In this document: positions 46,440-58,710 of the stretch, piece by piece | Numbering within the stretch: the first letter of the stretch is position 1 | Layout of the letters: the number at the start of each line of letters is the position of its first letter | Source of the DNA: Petaurus breviceps papuanus | Taxonomy: Eukaryota > Chordata > Mammalia > Diprotodontia > Petauridae | Assembly (NCBI GenBank): GCA_028583685.1 | Contig: JAMXIF010000003.1 | Span: forward strand, 57,762,471 to 57,826,470 | Direction of reading: 5' to 3' | Length of the DNA stretch: 64,000 nucleotides | Notes under the pieces: generated by a model | What the model was told of the DNA's origin: nothing | The model's input: the letters and a program-made list of their open reading frames with translations, nothing else | The model's database searches: none | Translations under genes and position numbers: made by a program

Positions 46440-47500
46440 TTTTGAGGCTGACTAGCCTTATTTCCTGATCTTCAAGTACAATTAGCTCAAGGCCTTAACA
46501 AGTGGTATGCTGGAGACAGCTTGAATGGTTTGGGACAGATGATTGTTAATACTGATTTTGCAGTTCATTAAAATTCCAAGATCTTTTATTTTTTCAAATA
46601 AACTACTATCTTGTTATTTCTCATCCTCTATACTATACTTATAAAGTTCATTTTTGAACCCATGTTAGACTTTATGATTATTCCCATTTAATTTTAATTT
46701 TATTAGATTAAGCCCAATATTGTAACTACTCAAGACCTTTTATATTATCTATCCTTCCGAAATATGCAAAATCTACAAAGTTGATGTTATTATTCAGGTC
46801 ATTGTAAATTATTTTAAATAGCATAGGGGCAGGCATCCCCAGGGAAACCCATTGGAGATATGGAACCATTAATAACTACTCTTTTAGTCCAAATATTTAA
46901 CTAATTCATACTTAACTATATTTTCATATAGCCCACATTTATCACGTCCACAGAATTAGCATAAGATATTTTGCCAAATGTTTGCTAAACTCTATGTAAA
47001 TTGTACTTACAGCATTATACTGACCTATATATTTATAATAATCTAGTAATTTTTTAAAATAAATTATCTTAGCCTGGTATAACCATTTATTTTTCCTTTT
47101 AGGAGGGAGGAAGGTGGGAAAACTGGGGTTAAGTGACTTGCCCAAGGTCTTACATCTAGTAAGTATGTCAAGCGTCTGAGGTCACATTTGAACTCAGGTC
47201 CTTCTAAATTCAGGGCCAGTGCTCTATTCACTGCATCTCCTATCCATCCCCAGTATGACCAATTTTTGATGACTATTTGCTGGCTCATTTTCTAAATATG
47301 CATAGCCATCCCTTTAACCATATACTTTCTGTAATTTTATCAGGTATCAAATTCAGAATCAGAATCACTGGTCTGTATTTTACAGACTGTATTCATTTCT
47401 TTTGAAAATGAGGACAACAGTTGCCCTTTTCCTATCCTGAGATAATCTAATTGTTTCAGAGATCACTTGTGGTGATTGTTTTTTCTTGTTTGTTTAAATC
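46440..47500 (-). mobile_element. CR1/L3 LINE relic, antisense, split by a SINE
   Basis: Reversed CR1/L3 ORF2: 'ggggcaggcatccccaggga', 'aataactactcttttagtcc', 'agatattttgccaaatgttt', then after the SINE 'ttgatgactatttgctggct' and 'actggtctgtattttacaga'. About 0.9 kb of RT-region sequence with no open frame. Confidence 0.75.
47094..47252 (-). repeat. WSINE-like SINE nested in CR1/L3
   Basis: 'ggggttaagtgacttgccca', 'catttgaactcaggtccttc' and 'gtgctctattcactgcatct' in reversed order. The flanks 47077-47092 and 47253-47269 are an imperfect duplication (gtat.acca.ttt). Confidence 0.8.
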
Positions 47501-49356
47501 AAACTTTGTTCATAAAATGGGATTTGGAATATTCTATGAGGGACAAGGGCAGGTCCATCCAATCATCATGTTAAAAATGCTACAGATTTCTACTCTATGT
47601 AAGAAGTTATTCCTTAACAATTAGCAATTTAATGTGAGGACTTGCCAAAGTATCAGACATTCTAGCCCCAAGACCAATATTCTTATGAATGTACTCTATT
47701 AACTTCTATAATAAGTGGCACATGGGGAAAAAAGCATCTTGAGTTTATGAATGAATCGACTATATCCATATACTAGTCCACTGTCAAGAAAAGGGATTTG
47801 AAAAATTTTTATGAATGTTCGCCTCTGTAAGATTTTGGAAATTATTCTTCATGATTGAGTGTATTTTGGAATATCTCATGAGCCAGGTTGCTTTTTCCCC
47901 CTCCCCACTCCAGGTCCTAAACACAACACACCAAATATTTTAAACTTTATTAAGGATTTTTAAAAACAGTTCGTATAACAAAAATTGCTATAATTATTAA
48001 CAACACTAATTAAAGTTTGACGATATTTCTACATAAGTCTCAATTTTATAGGTTTATTTTTTTTCTTGATAAATCAGCAATCACACCTGCCAGTTCTCTC
48101 TAGGTAATTGATCTAGGCCTTTTTACTCTAATTCATCAAGCACAGCTAGATGCTCTATGGCCATACCCCTGCTTTCCCTGGGGTTCCTAGGATCACTTTT
48201 CTGTTATCCTTTATAATCCCAAGATCATCCTCCTTCATAGGGGAAATGGAAGCTAACGTTGAATTGAGCAGCTCTCTTTTATCCTATTTCTCCTATATTC
48301 TTCTGATCCACCCAGAGCAGAGGATATATAGAGAAACAGTGGATAGTATGATGGACTTTTCAGTTGCCTGAGTAGAGTGGGTATTGTTTAGATTTCTGCT
48401 ACAACATGCACTTTGAGAAGAGGTAAGTATCATTAGCCTCCACATACTTTCTGAAAGTTTGATCTTGTGTCAATTGTTTTTCATGCTACTGCTTCCTTAA
48501 ACAGCTATTACTCTTTTCCTCTTGTCTCAATTAGTTCCAAATCACTTTACTTGTCACCTTATCACTTATCACTCTTACATTATCACCTTAAAAACAATGC
48601 AAAGCTTCTTTTGCCTGGCCTGACTGTATTCTTATGATGTATTTCCAACTAAGCTTACTTGATCTTGAGCATCTTCTTAGTGTCCTTCTCCTTGTCTTTC
48701 ATTTTTAGTGTCCCTTATGTTTCTCCTGTTCCTCCTCAAGACTTTATGCTTGAGATCCCTTCTTTTAGCTTTAATCATTCTACTCCTTCCCTTTTAGTTC
48801 TTCAGCTTGTGTTTTTCTCTATTTTTTCCTCCTGCTTCAACTTCTATTTTTTCCTCTTTCCAAAATTAATCACTGTTCTCTTTACAATTATAAAACCCTT
48901 CAAACATCCTTCACAGTTCCTCCTCCTTCTCTTTCTTCTTTTCCTTCTCCTTCTCCAGGTCAAGTCCTCCCACACAACCTTCTTTAACTAACACTAAAAA
49001 TAGTAAGCGTTTTTGTATATAAAAGAACATTCCCTATCCCACACAGGTCCCATGTTGCAGCCACAAGGGGACTGAGTTACTGGAGAGAATTAAGGTCAAT
49101 GATTTTGTTTTTGTTGTGTTACTTGATAAATTTCTTTCTTTCCTTTTGTGCATGAGACACTTTTAAATTTAATCTGCAGCATTATTAATATCCATCATTT
49201 TAAGTCTAGACAATCAAGAAAACAATAAATTAAGACCCTATTTGTAGAGGGCATACTGTGGCCAATTATGGCCAATATGTCATTTCTACAAGACAGAGAT
49301 GGGGTCCTAAACTTCCCTGAGTAACCCGTTTAGATCCCTCTTTAGGAATTTCTTTT
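47501..49356. other. No recognised gene or clear repeat
   Basis: 48640-48990 is pyrimidine-rich, which explains the 110-codon Phe/Ser/Leu-rich ORF at 48659-48991. I cannot assign the remainder. Bases near 47930-48010 are AT-rich and could be an old transposon end. Confidence 0.35.
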
Positions 49357-49368
49357 AAAACTTAACAG

Positions 49369-49521
49369 GGGGTGACTAGGTGGCACAGTGAATAGAGCAC
49401 TGGCCCTGGAATCAGGAGGACATGAATTCAAATCCAGCCTCAGACACTTAAAACAAAAACTATCCATGTGACCTGGGGCAAGTCACTTAACCCCAATTGC
49501 CCTCCAAAAATAATTTAAAAA
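49369..49521 (+). repeat. WSINE-like SINE with perfect 12-bp target-site duplication
   Basis: 'ggtgactaggtggcacagtg', 'catgaattcaaatccagcct', 'caagtcacttaaccccaatt'. Duplication 'aaaacttaacag' at 49357-49368 and 49522-49533. Shares the A-rich middle segment with 14309-14469. Confidence 0.9.
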
Positions 49522-49534
49522 AAAACTTAACAGA

Positions 49535-49735
49535 TATAGTATAGGATCACTGAACTAGGAGTCAAGAGACCTGGGCTTCTGTCCCACTTCTACCATGAGT
49601 TAGTATGTGAATTTGGGCAAATAACAGACACTCTGAATCTCAGTTTCCTCATTTGTAAAATTAGGAGATTATACTAGACAACTTCTAGGGATTCTTCTAG
49701 CTCAAAGACTAAAACTGTACATCCTCTTAATACTT
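49535..49735 (+). repeat. MIR, sense
   Basis: 'aggagtcaagagacctgggc', 'tatgtgaatttgggcaaata', 'ctcagtttcctcatttgtaa', 'tctagctcaaagactaaaac'. Confidence 0.8.
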
Positions 49736-49849
49736 TTTCCCCAATTCTTATCCAGGGTTTAAGGAAAGAGGACCTGTTCTCCCATCCCTTTCAATAGAGG
49801 ACCAACCTTAACTCTCTATTTGCTTCTACCACCAAGATCTGTATGTAGT

Positions 49850-49935
49850 AGGCAATGTAGTGCAGTAAAGAGAGGGTTAGCTTTAGAACCAAAAAGACCT
49901 GGCTGTTGCCTGATTACCTGACACTGTAATGGCTA
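49850..49935 (+). repeat. SINE head fragment
   Basis: 'tagtgcagtaaagagagggt' and 'gaaccaaaaagacctggctg' resemble a MIR-type 5' part. Confidence 0.45.
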
Positions 49936-50399
49936 ACTCACATTAGTGAAGACACATTAGCTAATGGATATAAAAGAGGTAGAAATTATAAATGCAAGAT
50001 ATAATTATTTCCATCTGCTTCATGATAAACAATTATTGCATAGTTGGCATTTTCCATAATTATGCAATTGTTAGAACATATTAATTAAAAAAAACAGAAA
50101 CTGTCTCAAGTTTCCAGCAAAATATTCTAGCTAGCTTTTAAATTGTTTGAAAAGACAGAAAAAAACAAAAGTTTCATGTCCAAATTTTCTGTGCAAGTTA
50201 AGATAGTTATATATTTCTGAAATCTAGAGATCAAAAATGATTTTGTAGGTATATGTGTTCATATGCTTCTGATTTTTGTTATTATTTAAATTAAAGAAAG
50301 GGAATTTTAGCTTTTGAACCTAAGAAGAAATTTTAATAAGATCTGCTCAGAATACTTTTATTTCAATTTTATAGTTCATACTGGATTTTTTTCTCCTTC

Positions 50400-50580
50400 A
50401 TAAGATCATAGACGAAGCCAGAAAAGATACAGGAGACAACCCAGTACAGTCCCCTTGTTTTATGGATTAGGAATCTAAAGTACCAAAAGTTACTTTCCAA
50501 AAGCCAAACAAATAATAACTAGCAGAGATGGTACTTGAACTTCAGTCCTGGTGTCAGTTAATTGACCAGATTATGCACCA
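50400..50580 (-). repeat. MIR, antisense
   Basis: 'tccccttgttttatggatta', 'ggaatctaaagtaccaaaag', 'aaataataactagcagagat' in reversed order. Confidence 0.6.
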
Positions 50581-50663
50581 CTCTTTTTTTCATTCAGTTA
50601 GGGGGTTATCAGTTTAGAGCTAGAAAGATGGGGCCATCTAGTTAAACTCATCTGATACTTTAA

Positions 50664-50665
50664 AA

Positions 50666-50700
<35 letters not shown>

Positions 50701-50702
50701 AT
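50664..50702. repeat. (TA)n microsatellite
   Basis: Nearly pure TA with one ATGTAT interruption. Confidence 0.9.
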
Positions 50703-50977
50703 TTTTATTTCAACTTAAGAATCACAAACATTCCAAAGACCAATAAGAACAAGGAAGAGGATTATAAAAGAAATGGTAAAATTTGACAAATTATAGTTTA
50801 ATTTCAAAGAAATATATATTGAGGTATGGCTTGCTGTTTTAATAAGGTAGAAATAAAATGGTTCTATTTGTATTCCCTTCTTCCTTTTTTGTGTTTAATT
50901 TGTTTTACTGTTTTTATATCTCTGAACTAACATCCATTAATTGACCATTCCCTGAATATAATAGAAGCCCACAGTAT

Positions 50978-51015
50978 AACACACACACACAGACACAGAC
51001 ACAGACACAGACACA

Positions 51016-51068
<53 letters not shown>
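50978..51068. repeat. (AC)n/(ACAGAC)n microsatellite
   Basis: AC runs interrupted by four to five ACAGAC units, then a long pure AC run, one of the longest microsatellites in the window. Confidence 0.95.
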
Positions 51069-51071
<3 letters not shown>

Positions 51072-51289
51072 AATATAGGCACAGATGCATTTTTGTGTAT
51101 ATACACTCATTTTTTATTCTGCATTTCTAGTCTTTCTCCTCTTTGCCACTAAATAGAAGGTGTGGTTCATAATCAGTTCTAAATTCAAAAATATTTTCTG
51201 CTTTGATCAGTGTTTTTATGTCTTTCAGGCTTTTTTTTCCTATTTTTACTTTTTTTTCATCATGGAAATTTGATCTTCCAGTTTTTCTA

Positions 51290-51750
51290 ATTTCACCCTA
51301 TGCCTGGAGCACACCGCCTCCTTGCTTCCACCCCTTGGCCTCACTCCATTCCTTTAAGACTCAGTTCAAATCCCACTTTCTTCAGGAGTCCTTCCGTGGT
51401 GCACCCCAAACTTCACCCCTACATAGCAATTCCATTAATGTCTTTTTTTATATTACCTTCTGAGTATTACCTTCCATTTGAACGTTCTCTGTGTATATAT
51501 GCACACATATAGAACATATGTATGTACAAATTCACTGTACTATATAACCTGTACTTTATATAATATAATATACATAAATACAGATACCGATATCTTTTCT
51601 TTACAGTTATTTTACTTGCTCCCTCATTTAGAATGTGAGCTACACATGGGACATAACCACGATGTTTTTTTTTTCTTTCTTTGTATCCCCAATGCTTAGC
51701 TCAGTGCTATACACATAATTAATGCTTAGTAAATGCTTGTTGACTGTATT
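51290..51750 (+). mobile_element. L2 3' end, sense
   Basis: 'ctatgcctggagcacaccgc', 'gactcagttcaaatcccact', 'ttcttcaggagtccttccgt', then 'gtatccccaatgcttagctc' and 'taatgcttagtaaatgcttg'. Contains a TA-rich expansion at 51490-51590. Confidence 0.85.
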
Positions 51751-51784
51751 GTCTCAAGTCTTCTCACCTCTTTCTTATCTGTTC

Positions 51785-52030
51785 TATTCATCATTTCTTT
51801 TCTTCATTAATATTCCATTATATTCATATGCCACAAATTTTTTAGAATAAATAGGTATTTTATTTCTACTACCTTTTCATACCAAAATAAATAGGATTAC
51901 ATTTCCAGTTCCTTGCCATAAGTGTTCTTGGACACTTGAGTCTTTTTGTTTTCCTCTATACTTGACTTCCTTTTGGATATATGCTTGTTACTGTACCAAT
52001 GATTACTGTCAGAATTTTGCTGTATCATTC
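51785..52030 (-). mobile_element. Possible L1 ORF2 C-terminal fragment, antisense
   Basis: 'taatattccattatattcat' and 'atgccacaaattttttagaa' resemble reversed L1 ORF2 end sequence (compare 61650-61690). Further right the match is weak. Confidence 0.45.
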
Positions 52031-52900
52031 AGAGAGAAGAGAAAGTAATTTCTGCCAGGAAAAAAAAAAACCACAGGATTTATAACATTTAAACAGTTAT
52101 ATGTTTACATGCTAAAAAAAAAAAGTTGTATTCTTATTCAAATAGAATTTAAGAATTTAACCTTTTTGCAGATGAATTTTGACTCCCTTGATATGAAAGA
52201 GAAAATTTGGCTTCTGAAAAATGCAGCTATTTTCCCAGGGAGCATTGCATAGGTGGATTGTAACTCCTTGAATCTCTGTCCCCCAGACAGTGAAAATGGG
52301 TCATTCTAAAACTAGACAGGGAAATGTCCTTGGAGTGCTCTGAATGTTTTTCAGGCCTTGTACCCAAGAGAGCTATACTGCTAGCTCTCTCACAAAGAAA
52401 AGGGAAACACTGGATATGGTATATACTCAAATAATCACAGATCTCATAATACTTACTATAACAAATATAATGTAAAAGAAGCAAATCAATACAAAAGTGA
52501 GTATGGGGATAATCCCCTAAAAACACTTGGGAAAACTGTAATATTATAGGGATTTATCAAGGTCAACTTCAAAAGGCCACATGGTCAATATTTTCCTTAC
52601 TTAAACTTGAAATCCTATTCTAATCTTTTGTAAATTGTATAAGTTGTAATTTCTTGACTCTTAAGCATATTTTGAGGATCAATAATTTGTCTTAAAATTA
52701 ATATATACCATTTTCTTGTGTAGAAAAATATGAAAGTACACTAGTTAAAAATAATACTAACCATTAACATTAAAAGCCCCAGTACAGAGAATATGTTGGA
52801 ACTCTATGATTTTACTTTCAAACTAGGGCAATAGTCAACATTTCCATATGAGGTCATCACACCAGGACAGCATGCTTACACTTTCATAACAGGGACAAAG
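52031..52900. other. No recognised gene or repeat
   Basis: AT-rich. A 99-codon ORF at 52227-52526 (-) has no recognisable domain. Confidence 0.35.
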
Positions 52901-52904
52901 GCCA

Positions 52905-53008
52905 GGTGTTTGTGGGTGGGTGCTAAGTGTCTGAGCCCGGATTTGATCCCCAGGTCATCCCGACACTGGAGCCAGTGCTCTTACTTGCTGAGCCACCTGG
53001 CCTCCCCT
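52905..53008 (-). repeat. tRNA-like SINE, antisense, second copy
   Basis: Minus strand starts 'ggccaggtggctcagcaagt' (A-box part) and contains 'ggatcaaatccgggctcaga' (B box). Same family as 14977-15141 ('catcccgacactggagcc' shared on the + strand), but truncated before the tail. Confidence 0.8.
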
Positions 53009-53039
53009 CTCATTTGCTTTGTTTGATAGGGTTATTAGG

Positions 53040-54095
53040 CTAGTAGATGGATTAAAGCTTACTGATATAGTTTATTTCATTTTTTGTAAGCTATTTGACA
53101 AAAAATATTCATTTTATTCTTATCAACAAAAATGAAGAGATGCGGGCTAAGGAAAACATAAAACTAGGTGGGTTTGGAACTAGTTTAATGATTGGACATT
53201 ACACCAAGTGTAACAGGTCAGTGTAAGCTTAGTAGGAAGCCTGCAGGGATGTGGCTTAGTTCTATGCTTCTTAACACTCTTATCAATAACTAAAAAATGG
53301 ACAGATTCATTGATGGAATACATATCAGGCTTGTAGATGGCAAATAAAGTAATATATGCCATACCCAGGGCCCAAGCTATCTTGCAGTCTAAGTAAATTA
53401 ACTGACTACATTGATGTTTAATGGGGGAAAATATGAAGTCTTGCAACTGGATTTTAAAAGCTCAACTTCACATGTCCTAAATGGGGAAGCTGAAATCAGA
53501 CAAATTTGTCTGAAAAATCCAGACGTTTCAGTGAACTCTGTGCTTGATCTGATTAGGTAACATCTGAAAAAAATGTGTTCAGTTTGAATGAACACAATGT
53601 TGGAGATGAAAAAAAAAAGATTTTGAGAAGCTAACATCTAGAAGAGGGCAACCAGAATGAAAAATAAAAACCTCTGAGACCATGGATTAGTTGAAGAAAG
53701 TTCAGTCTTCAGCTTGAAGAAGAAAAGACTTAGCAGGGAGATGAAGGTTGTATTCAAATTTTGAAAACATCATTTGGGAAAGAGGGATAAGGTTAATTCC
53801 ACTTGGTGCTAGAAGGTAGAAATAAGATCAGAATATGGAAGGTGCAGAAAGAGATTTTCCCCCCTTATATTTTGCTGCAAATATTTAAAAATTTGAGCTG
53901 TCCAAAAATCAAATGGGTTGGCATCAGGAGGCAGTAGTTTTACTCTTACTAAAGGTTTTATTGCAAGTGTTAAATGACCAGATGCTTGTTATATTATAGA
54001 AGGTACTCTTGAGTAGGTATGAGTTGAAATGTATTTACTCTGATGCCCCTTCCAAATCTCAGGTACTGTTTTGGGGACTATATGATTTCTAAGTC
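53040..54095 (+). mobile_element. CR1/L3 LINE relic, sense, ORF2 end and 3' UTR
   Basis: About 1 kb collinear with CR1/L3: 'ggatgtggcttagttctatg', 'aatatgaagtcttgcaactg', 'gaagagggcaaccagaatga', 'tttgagctgtccaaaaatca', 'gatgccccttccaaatctca'. The longest CR1/L3 piece in the window. Frame destroyed throughout. Confidence 0.75.
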
Positions 54096-54234
54096 ATCCC
54101 ATCTTCTTGTAAACCTCAAAATGTGTTGTGTCTCTCATCTCCAATATTTAGCATTATTGTCATTATAACTTTATCTTTTCACCATTTTCCCTCCCTTGTT
54201 ACTATTCTCTACTCCTTTATGTAAAATGGAAGCA

Positions 54235-54385
54235 GCTAAATGATCTTCCAGTTCAATTTCTTCATTTTTATAGATGAGAAAACTAAGTACAAGAGAAGTT
54301 CACATTATTTTGCCAATGTCACATAGAGAGTCATGTTGTCTGACACTCAGTTCAATTCCATTTCCACAACATCACACTCCCTCCC
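54235..54385 (-). repeat. MIR, antisense
   Basis: 'ttcatttttatagatgagaa', 'aactaagtacaagagaagtt', 'ttgccaatgtcacatagaga' in reversed MIR order. Confidence 0.7.
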
Positions 54386-55764
54386 AATTTATCACAGATC
54401 TACTTCTATTTATCTATTTGATAGATATTGTACAAGGTGAGACACAATGTCAGATTCCTTGATCCTTGAGTGTTTTATAATTTATGATCATCATAGAAAT
54501 GGCATTGAGCTAGGTCTTGAATAATTAGTTTCCTATTAATAGACTATGTAAAATGCTAGAAGGGACTTTTTTTTAAGAGTAAATATCAAAATTTTGTAGC
54601 AGTTCTTCATGATCTAATAAAAATATTGAGGGTTAGGTTTATTTTGTTTTTACCCTTAGCATACAACTTAATGCCTTGAATTAATATGAAGAGAGCAAGT
54701 ACTTTGTTAAACACTGGGGATATGAATATAAAAACTAAGACAATATTTGTTTCTTAATTTTATATTCTAATATGAAGATGTGGCACATATATGGGAGTAA
54801 TGACTAGTAAAGGATGTTTTGATCCAGAAAGTTATAAGAATGGCAGATATATCATAGGGGATTACATTGACCCATGTGTTCCAATAAAAATAGAATTGTT
54901 GGTTTGATTATGGCAAGGAATATATGACCAAGGGTAGACGTGTGACTTCAAGGCATTTGGTGAGGAGATGGAGGGGCAATAAATTGAAGGATAGCAAGTG
55001 CTAGCCTAAATACAATGAATCTTATGAGTCATTAACCATTCAGGATAAAGGATTTCTAGGACAGGATTTTTGAATTTGAAAAATTCTACCTAGGCTTGAT
55101 CTCTTGTCCACATGACAAGATGGCTCGTGAGAATGGCTCTGCGTCCAGCTGATGCTTAATTACTGTTTGTTGAATGAAATATTAACATAAAAAGCATATT
55201 TGTATATTGTCATAGAACAAAAGCCACTTCATAATTTTAACAGGTAAGATTTATTCAGAGTTTTATTAAACAGTTTACTAACTGGGGAAACTTTTTTTTT
55301 ATGATAAGAGTTTAATTTAAACCTCCTCAATGAATCCAATTTTCTTATATACGTTGGTGAACTGGAAGAGACAGCTTTATGTACTGGCAAAGAAGAGATA
55401 TCTACTTCTTCCAATTTTTTTCACATTTATTTTTAAATTCCTATAATAAAATACAGAATGAAGATAGGTGCCAATTTAAGGGTTACCTAAACTTCACTTA
55501 GACTTGACCGACTTTAACAGATGGATAACATATTTATGGACAGCAGACTATGAAATATGAGGAAAAGGGGGAAAAGAACAAAGGTACTAAGGGACATAAC
55601 TCCTTCTGCAAAGAAAGGACAAAGGGCAGATTAAAATGAAAGTAATCTGACTTTTTCAATAGCTTTAGAATAAAATGGTATATAATCAAATAATGCTAAA
55701 CCAAGATAGAAATGTACTATAAAATTTGCAGGTCAGTACTAAAGTCACAGAATAAATAGCAGAG
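54386..55764. other. Mostly unassigned, with L2 ends
   Basis: A reversed L2 terminus at about 54690-54780 ('ttaaacactggggatatgaa') and a short sense L2-like end at about 55145-55180 ('gatgcttaattactgtttgt'). The rest is unassigned. Confidence 0.4.
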
Positions 55765-55769
55765 TATCA

Positions 55770-55970
55770 GTGAGGTACTGATCAGTGGGAAAGATTAATT
55801 TATTTGGATTCAGAAAAATTGTTTATATATACTGCTTCTGCAATTTTCTACCTGTGTGATCTTGGGGAAATCTCACAATGGCAGTTTCCTCTTCAGTAAA
55901 ATGAAAGAGTTGGACTAAATAGCTTCAAAATTCTCCATGCTTTAAATCTAATATCTTATCTTCTGAGATC
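55770..55970 (+). repeat. MIR, sense
   Basis: 'attttctacctgtgtgatct', 'cagtttcctcttcagtaaaa', 'tgaaagagttggactaaata', 'ttctccatgctttaaatcta'. Confidence 0.75.
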
Positions 55971-56284
55971 ATAAATCATCCTTGTAGTGACTCATGATGT
56001 CAACTTAATAATAACTTCTCTCCTCATCAGAGACTATTAAAATATAGTGGAAACAAATCAATAAATTATGCTTTTGTTTATATTTTACTGTCAGGACAAT
56101 TACTAACTTTATAAAGACAAAAATAAAAAAAAATAAACACCAAAACAGGGCTTTGTGATTCACTGTAATACTTTCTAATTAAACATGTAGAAAGAAATTG
56201 CTGATTGCTTTCTCCTCCTGAATACTCTTTCCAGTTTTGATTTTCTTTTTCCATTTTCTTCCCATCTTTGTGTCTGCTCTGCAG

Positions 56285-57010
56285 TGTCTGTTGTTAGTTT
56301 ATCTTCCATATCATACTCCTTAATTGTGGGTTTTCTATCTTCCGTCTTCAGTCCGAACTCTCACTTGGTGACCTCATCAATTCCCCTGGATTCAGTTATC
56401 ATCTCCACACAGATTACAACCCCTTCTCTATATTTGACTTAGTCTGTCTTCTGAATTTTTATGCATTTCCACCTTTCCAAGAACCCATTACATATTTCCA
56501 ACTATGTCTCATAGCTAACTCAAACTCAACATGTACACAACTGAAATTATTATTTTTGCCTACCCATTATCTCCTCCTTCCCAGACTTCACTATTTCTGT
56601 CAAGGATTCAACCATCATTCTAGTTACCCAGATTCACAAACTATATATCATTTTTTACTCCACTTTACCTCAACCTACACATCTGATTAGATGCCAAATC
56701 TTGTCATTTCTAACTCTATGGCTTCTTTCATATTCATACCCTACTTGCCATTAACTCAGCCACCATCTTAATTCTGGTCTTCATCTAGGACTATTGTTAT
56801 AGTTTCCCAATTTACCTCTGCCTCAAGTCTCTTTCTACTTCAATCCTTCCTTCATAGGGAAGCCAAAAGGATTTTATATAAGTACAGGTTTGACGATGTC
56901 ATTTCTTTACTAAGGAAGCACTGTAACATTGAGAGTCAATTATTAGCTTCTCTATTTATTCTCTATTTTAAGCCCCTTTCCCTCTGCCTGAACTTAATCC
57001 CTCCATTTCC
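56285..57010 (+). mobile_element. L2 LINE relic, sense, RT region
   Basis: 'tggtgacctcatcaattccc', 'ttcagttatcatctccacac', 'caaactcaacatgtacacaa', 'ccagattcacaaactatata', 'ctaggactattgttatagtt' follow L2 ORF2 coding-strand order (the SNS..YADD-distal region through to the linker). No frame survives. Confidence 0.75.
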
Positions 57011-57214
57011 TTATTTTGGCCCTAACGACTCAAAATGAATTTAAATAGTAATTGTTTCTGTTTTGCCCAGAAATCCTGAGGGTCTTTCCCTCCCAGACTG
57101 TTTTTTTTTTAAATTTTTGATTAGGTAAAAGGGGCCATCCTTTGGCTCATTTCTTACCTAGCCTTAATCACTGAATGGGTGCTGCCTCAGTTAAAATGAG
57201 AACTCAAAATGACA

Positions 57215-57625
57215 TTACTGTGGCCAGCACAGTTGGTGGGCTAGCAAGTGGTAAGAATAATGATACGGGGGTGTAATCAATAGTTTGTTTATTACAGGAC
57301 CATTTCATACAGAGCCAAAGATTCAAAGGGCTCACAGAGTTTATATGTCCCCCAACTGATGGTCTACATGACCCAAAAGAATGTAGACACCCCAAAAGAA
57401 TGCAGAAAATGTACAAGGACCCTCCCTTGATCTTGTTTACTATTTATCCTTGCTTAAGGTTCATTATTTATTAGGGCAATATCACAGAACCATATCTGGA
57501 GACATAAACAAAAAATGATTACATGCCCTCTTCCTTATCTGCCCTGTAACCTTGCAGGTAATAATATAAGGGAGGGGAACATTTCATTAGCGGAGCCAGG
57601 GAAGTCCTGAAAGTTCTCTACAAGA
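57215..57625 (-). mobile_element. Possible solo LTR fossil (approximate limits)
   Basis: On the minus strand the block has a TATA-like 'acatataaac', then about 60 bp later AATAAA ('cctgtaataaacaaac', about 57290), and a TGT...ACA boundary at 57218 and 57622. This is LTR-like, but no flanking duplication is evident and I know no close relative in the window. Confidence 0.4.
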
Positions 57626-57639
57626 TATGAGTTTAAAAG

Positions 57640-57845
57640 TGCCAAGGTCTCCCACTGCATCCAGGGGTCATCTCCACTAATCCTGATTTATATCTTACAA
57701 CTGGACCCAGATGACTTTAGAGGAGAAAGTGAGGCTAGTGGCATTGCACAGCCCTGACTCAAATACAATTCACTTTCAAGGCATAGAATCCCTTTCCTGA
57801 TGTCATGATACTCTTCAAGAATGGAGGACAAATTATAACAACATT
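57640..57845 (+). repeat. Interspersed repeat with RTE-like tail
   Basis: 'ggtctcccactgcatccagg', 'caactggacccagatgactt', 'gcacagccctgactcaaata', 'gatgtcatgatactcttcaa', 'gaatggaggacaaattataa'. I recall this unit as a common marsupial interspersed repeat whose end (aaggacaa..aacaac) looks RTE-type, but I cannot name it with certainty. Confidence 0.5.
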
Positions 57846-57859
57846 ACTCCACTTCCTGA

Positions 57860-57950
57860 ACTCTGTGATCTTGCCAAGCTGAGATAATTGTATTTCTTCA
57901 CAGACTCCATTCTACCTTCTGTATCTGGTCTTTGGCACTATTGATCCCCT
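57860..57950 (+). mobile_element. L2 3' fragment, sense
   Basis: 'ttcttcacagactccattct' and 'gtatctggtctttggcacta' resemble the L2 end-of-ORF2 segment. Confidence 0.4.
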
Positions 57951-58027
57951 AATCCTAGAAGGCATGACTAACTCTCTCCCTCCTACAATCTTTGATCTCA
58001 AAAACCATAAAGTTTACAAAAGGGACA

Positions 58028-58290
58028 CAGTAGGTAGCCTGGTGGTAACGTGAATAGAGCACCAGCCCTGGAATCAAGAAGACCTTGAACTTGAGTTCAA
58101 TTCCGACCTCACACACTAGCTATGTGGCCCTGGGCAAGTCACTTAATCCTGTTTTCTTTAGTTCCTCTAAAATGAGCTGGAGAAGGAAATACTGGAGAAG
58201 GACCAGTATCTTTGTGAAGAATATCCCAAATGTGGTCACAGAGAGTTGGACACAATTGAAATGACTAAACAACAAGCAACAATAACAAAG
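58028..58290 (+). repeat. MAR1-like SINE, sense
   Basis: 'taggtagcctggtggtaacg', 'tgagttcaattccgacctca', 'ctgggcaagtcacttaatcc', 'gagctggagaaggaaatact', 'gtggtcacagagagttggac' and an ACAACAA-rich tail. One of the most complete copies here. Confidence 0.9.
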
Positions 58291-58574
58291 AAAAATAACA
58301 TCCAATTCACGATCCCCAAAAAAGTTTTAAGCTCACCCATAGGAATCATGTGTATAATGCTTCTGTAGAGACATGAGTGAAATAGATAATTAACATGGCA
58401 TATATATTGGATCCAAGTGTCAGTCCCCTCAGAATAAGTTTGGAATTTAGAGACCCCACCAAATAAGTGTAAAATATCTAATTGTCATAGTCTCAACTCT
58501 GAGCAGTCTCTGTATAAGAGAAGAGAGTTCCCATGGGTCCAGGGGCTAGGGGTAAATATGAAACTTAATCATAA

Positions 58575-58710
58575 CCAAAGAAAGGCAGACAGAGAGATAG
58601 AGACAGACAGAGGCAGAGTTACAGAAAGAGTCAGAAAAAGAGTCAAAGAGAGACAGAAAAAGAGAGTTACAGAAAAGGGCAGGAAGAGTGAGAAACAAAG
58701 AATGACTAGA
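58575..58710. repeat. Purine-rich (AGAGACAG)n-type tract
   Basis: Imperfect GACAGAG/GAAAGAG repeats. The Arg/Glu/Lys ORF over it is low complexity. Confidence 0.85.

Noticed and set aside
48659-48991. 110-codon Phe/Ser/Leu-rich ORF, possible membrane protein
   Set aside because: Composition follows from a pyrimidine-rich tract. No start context or family resemblance.
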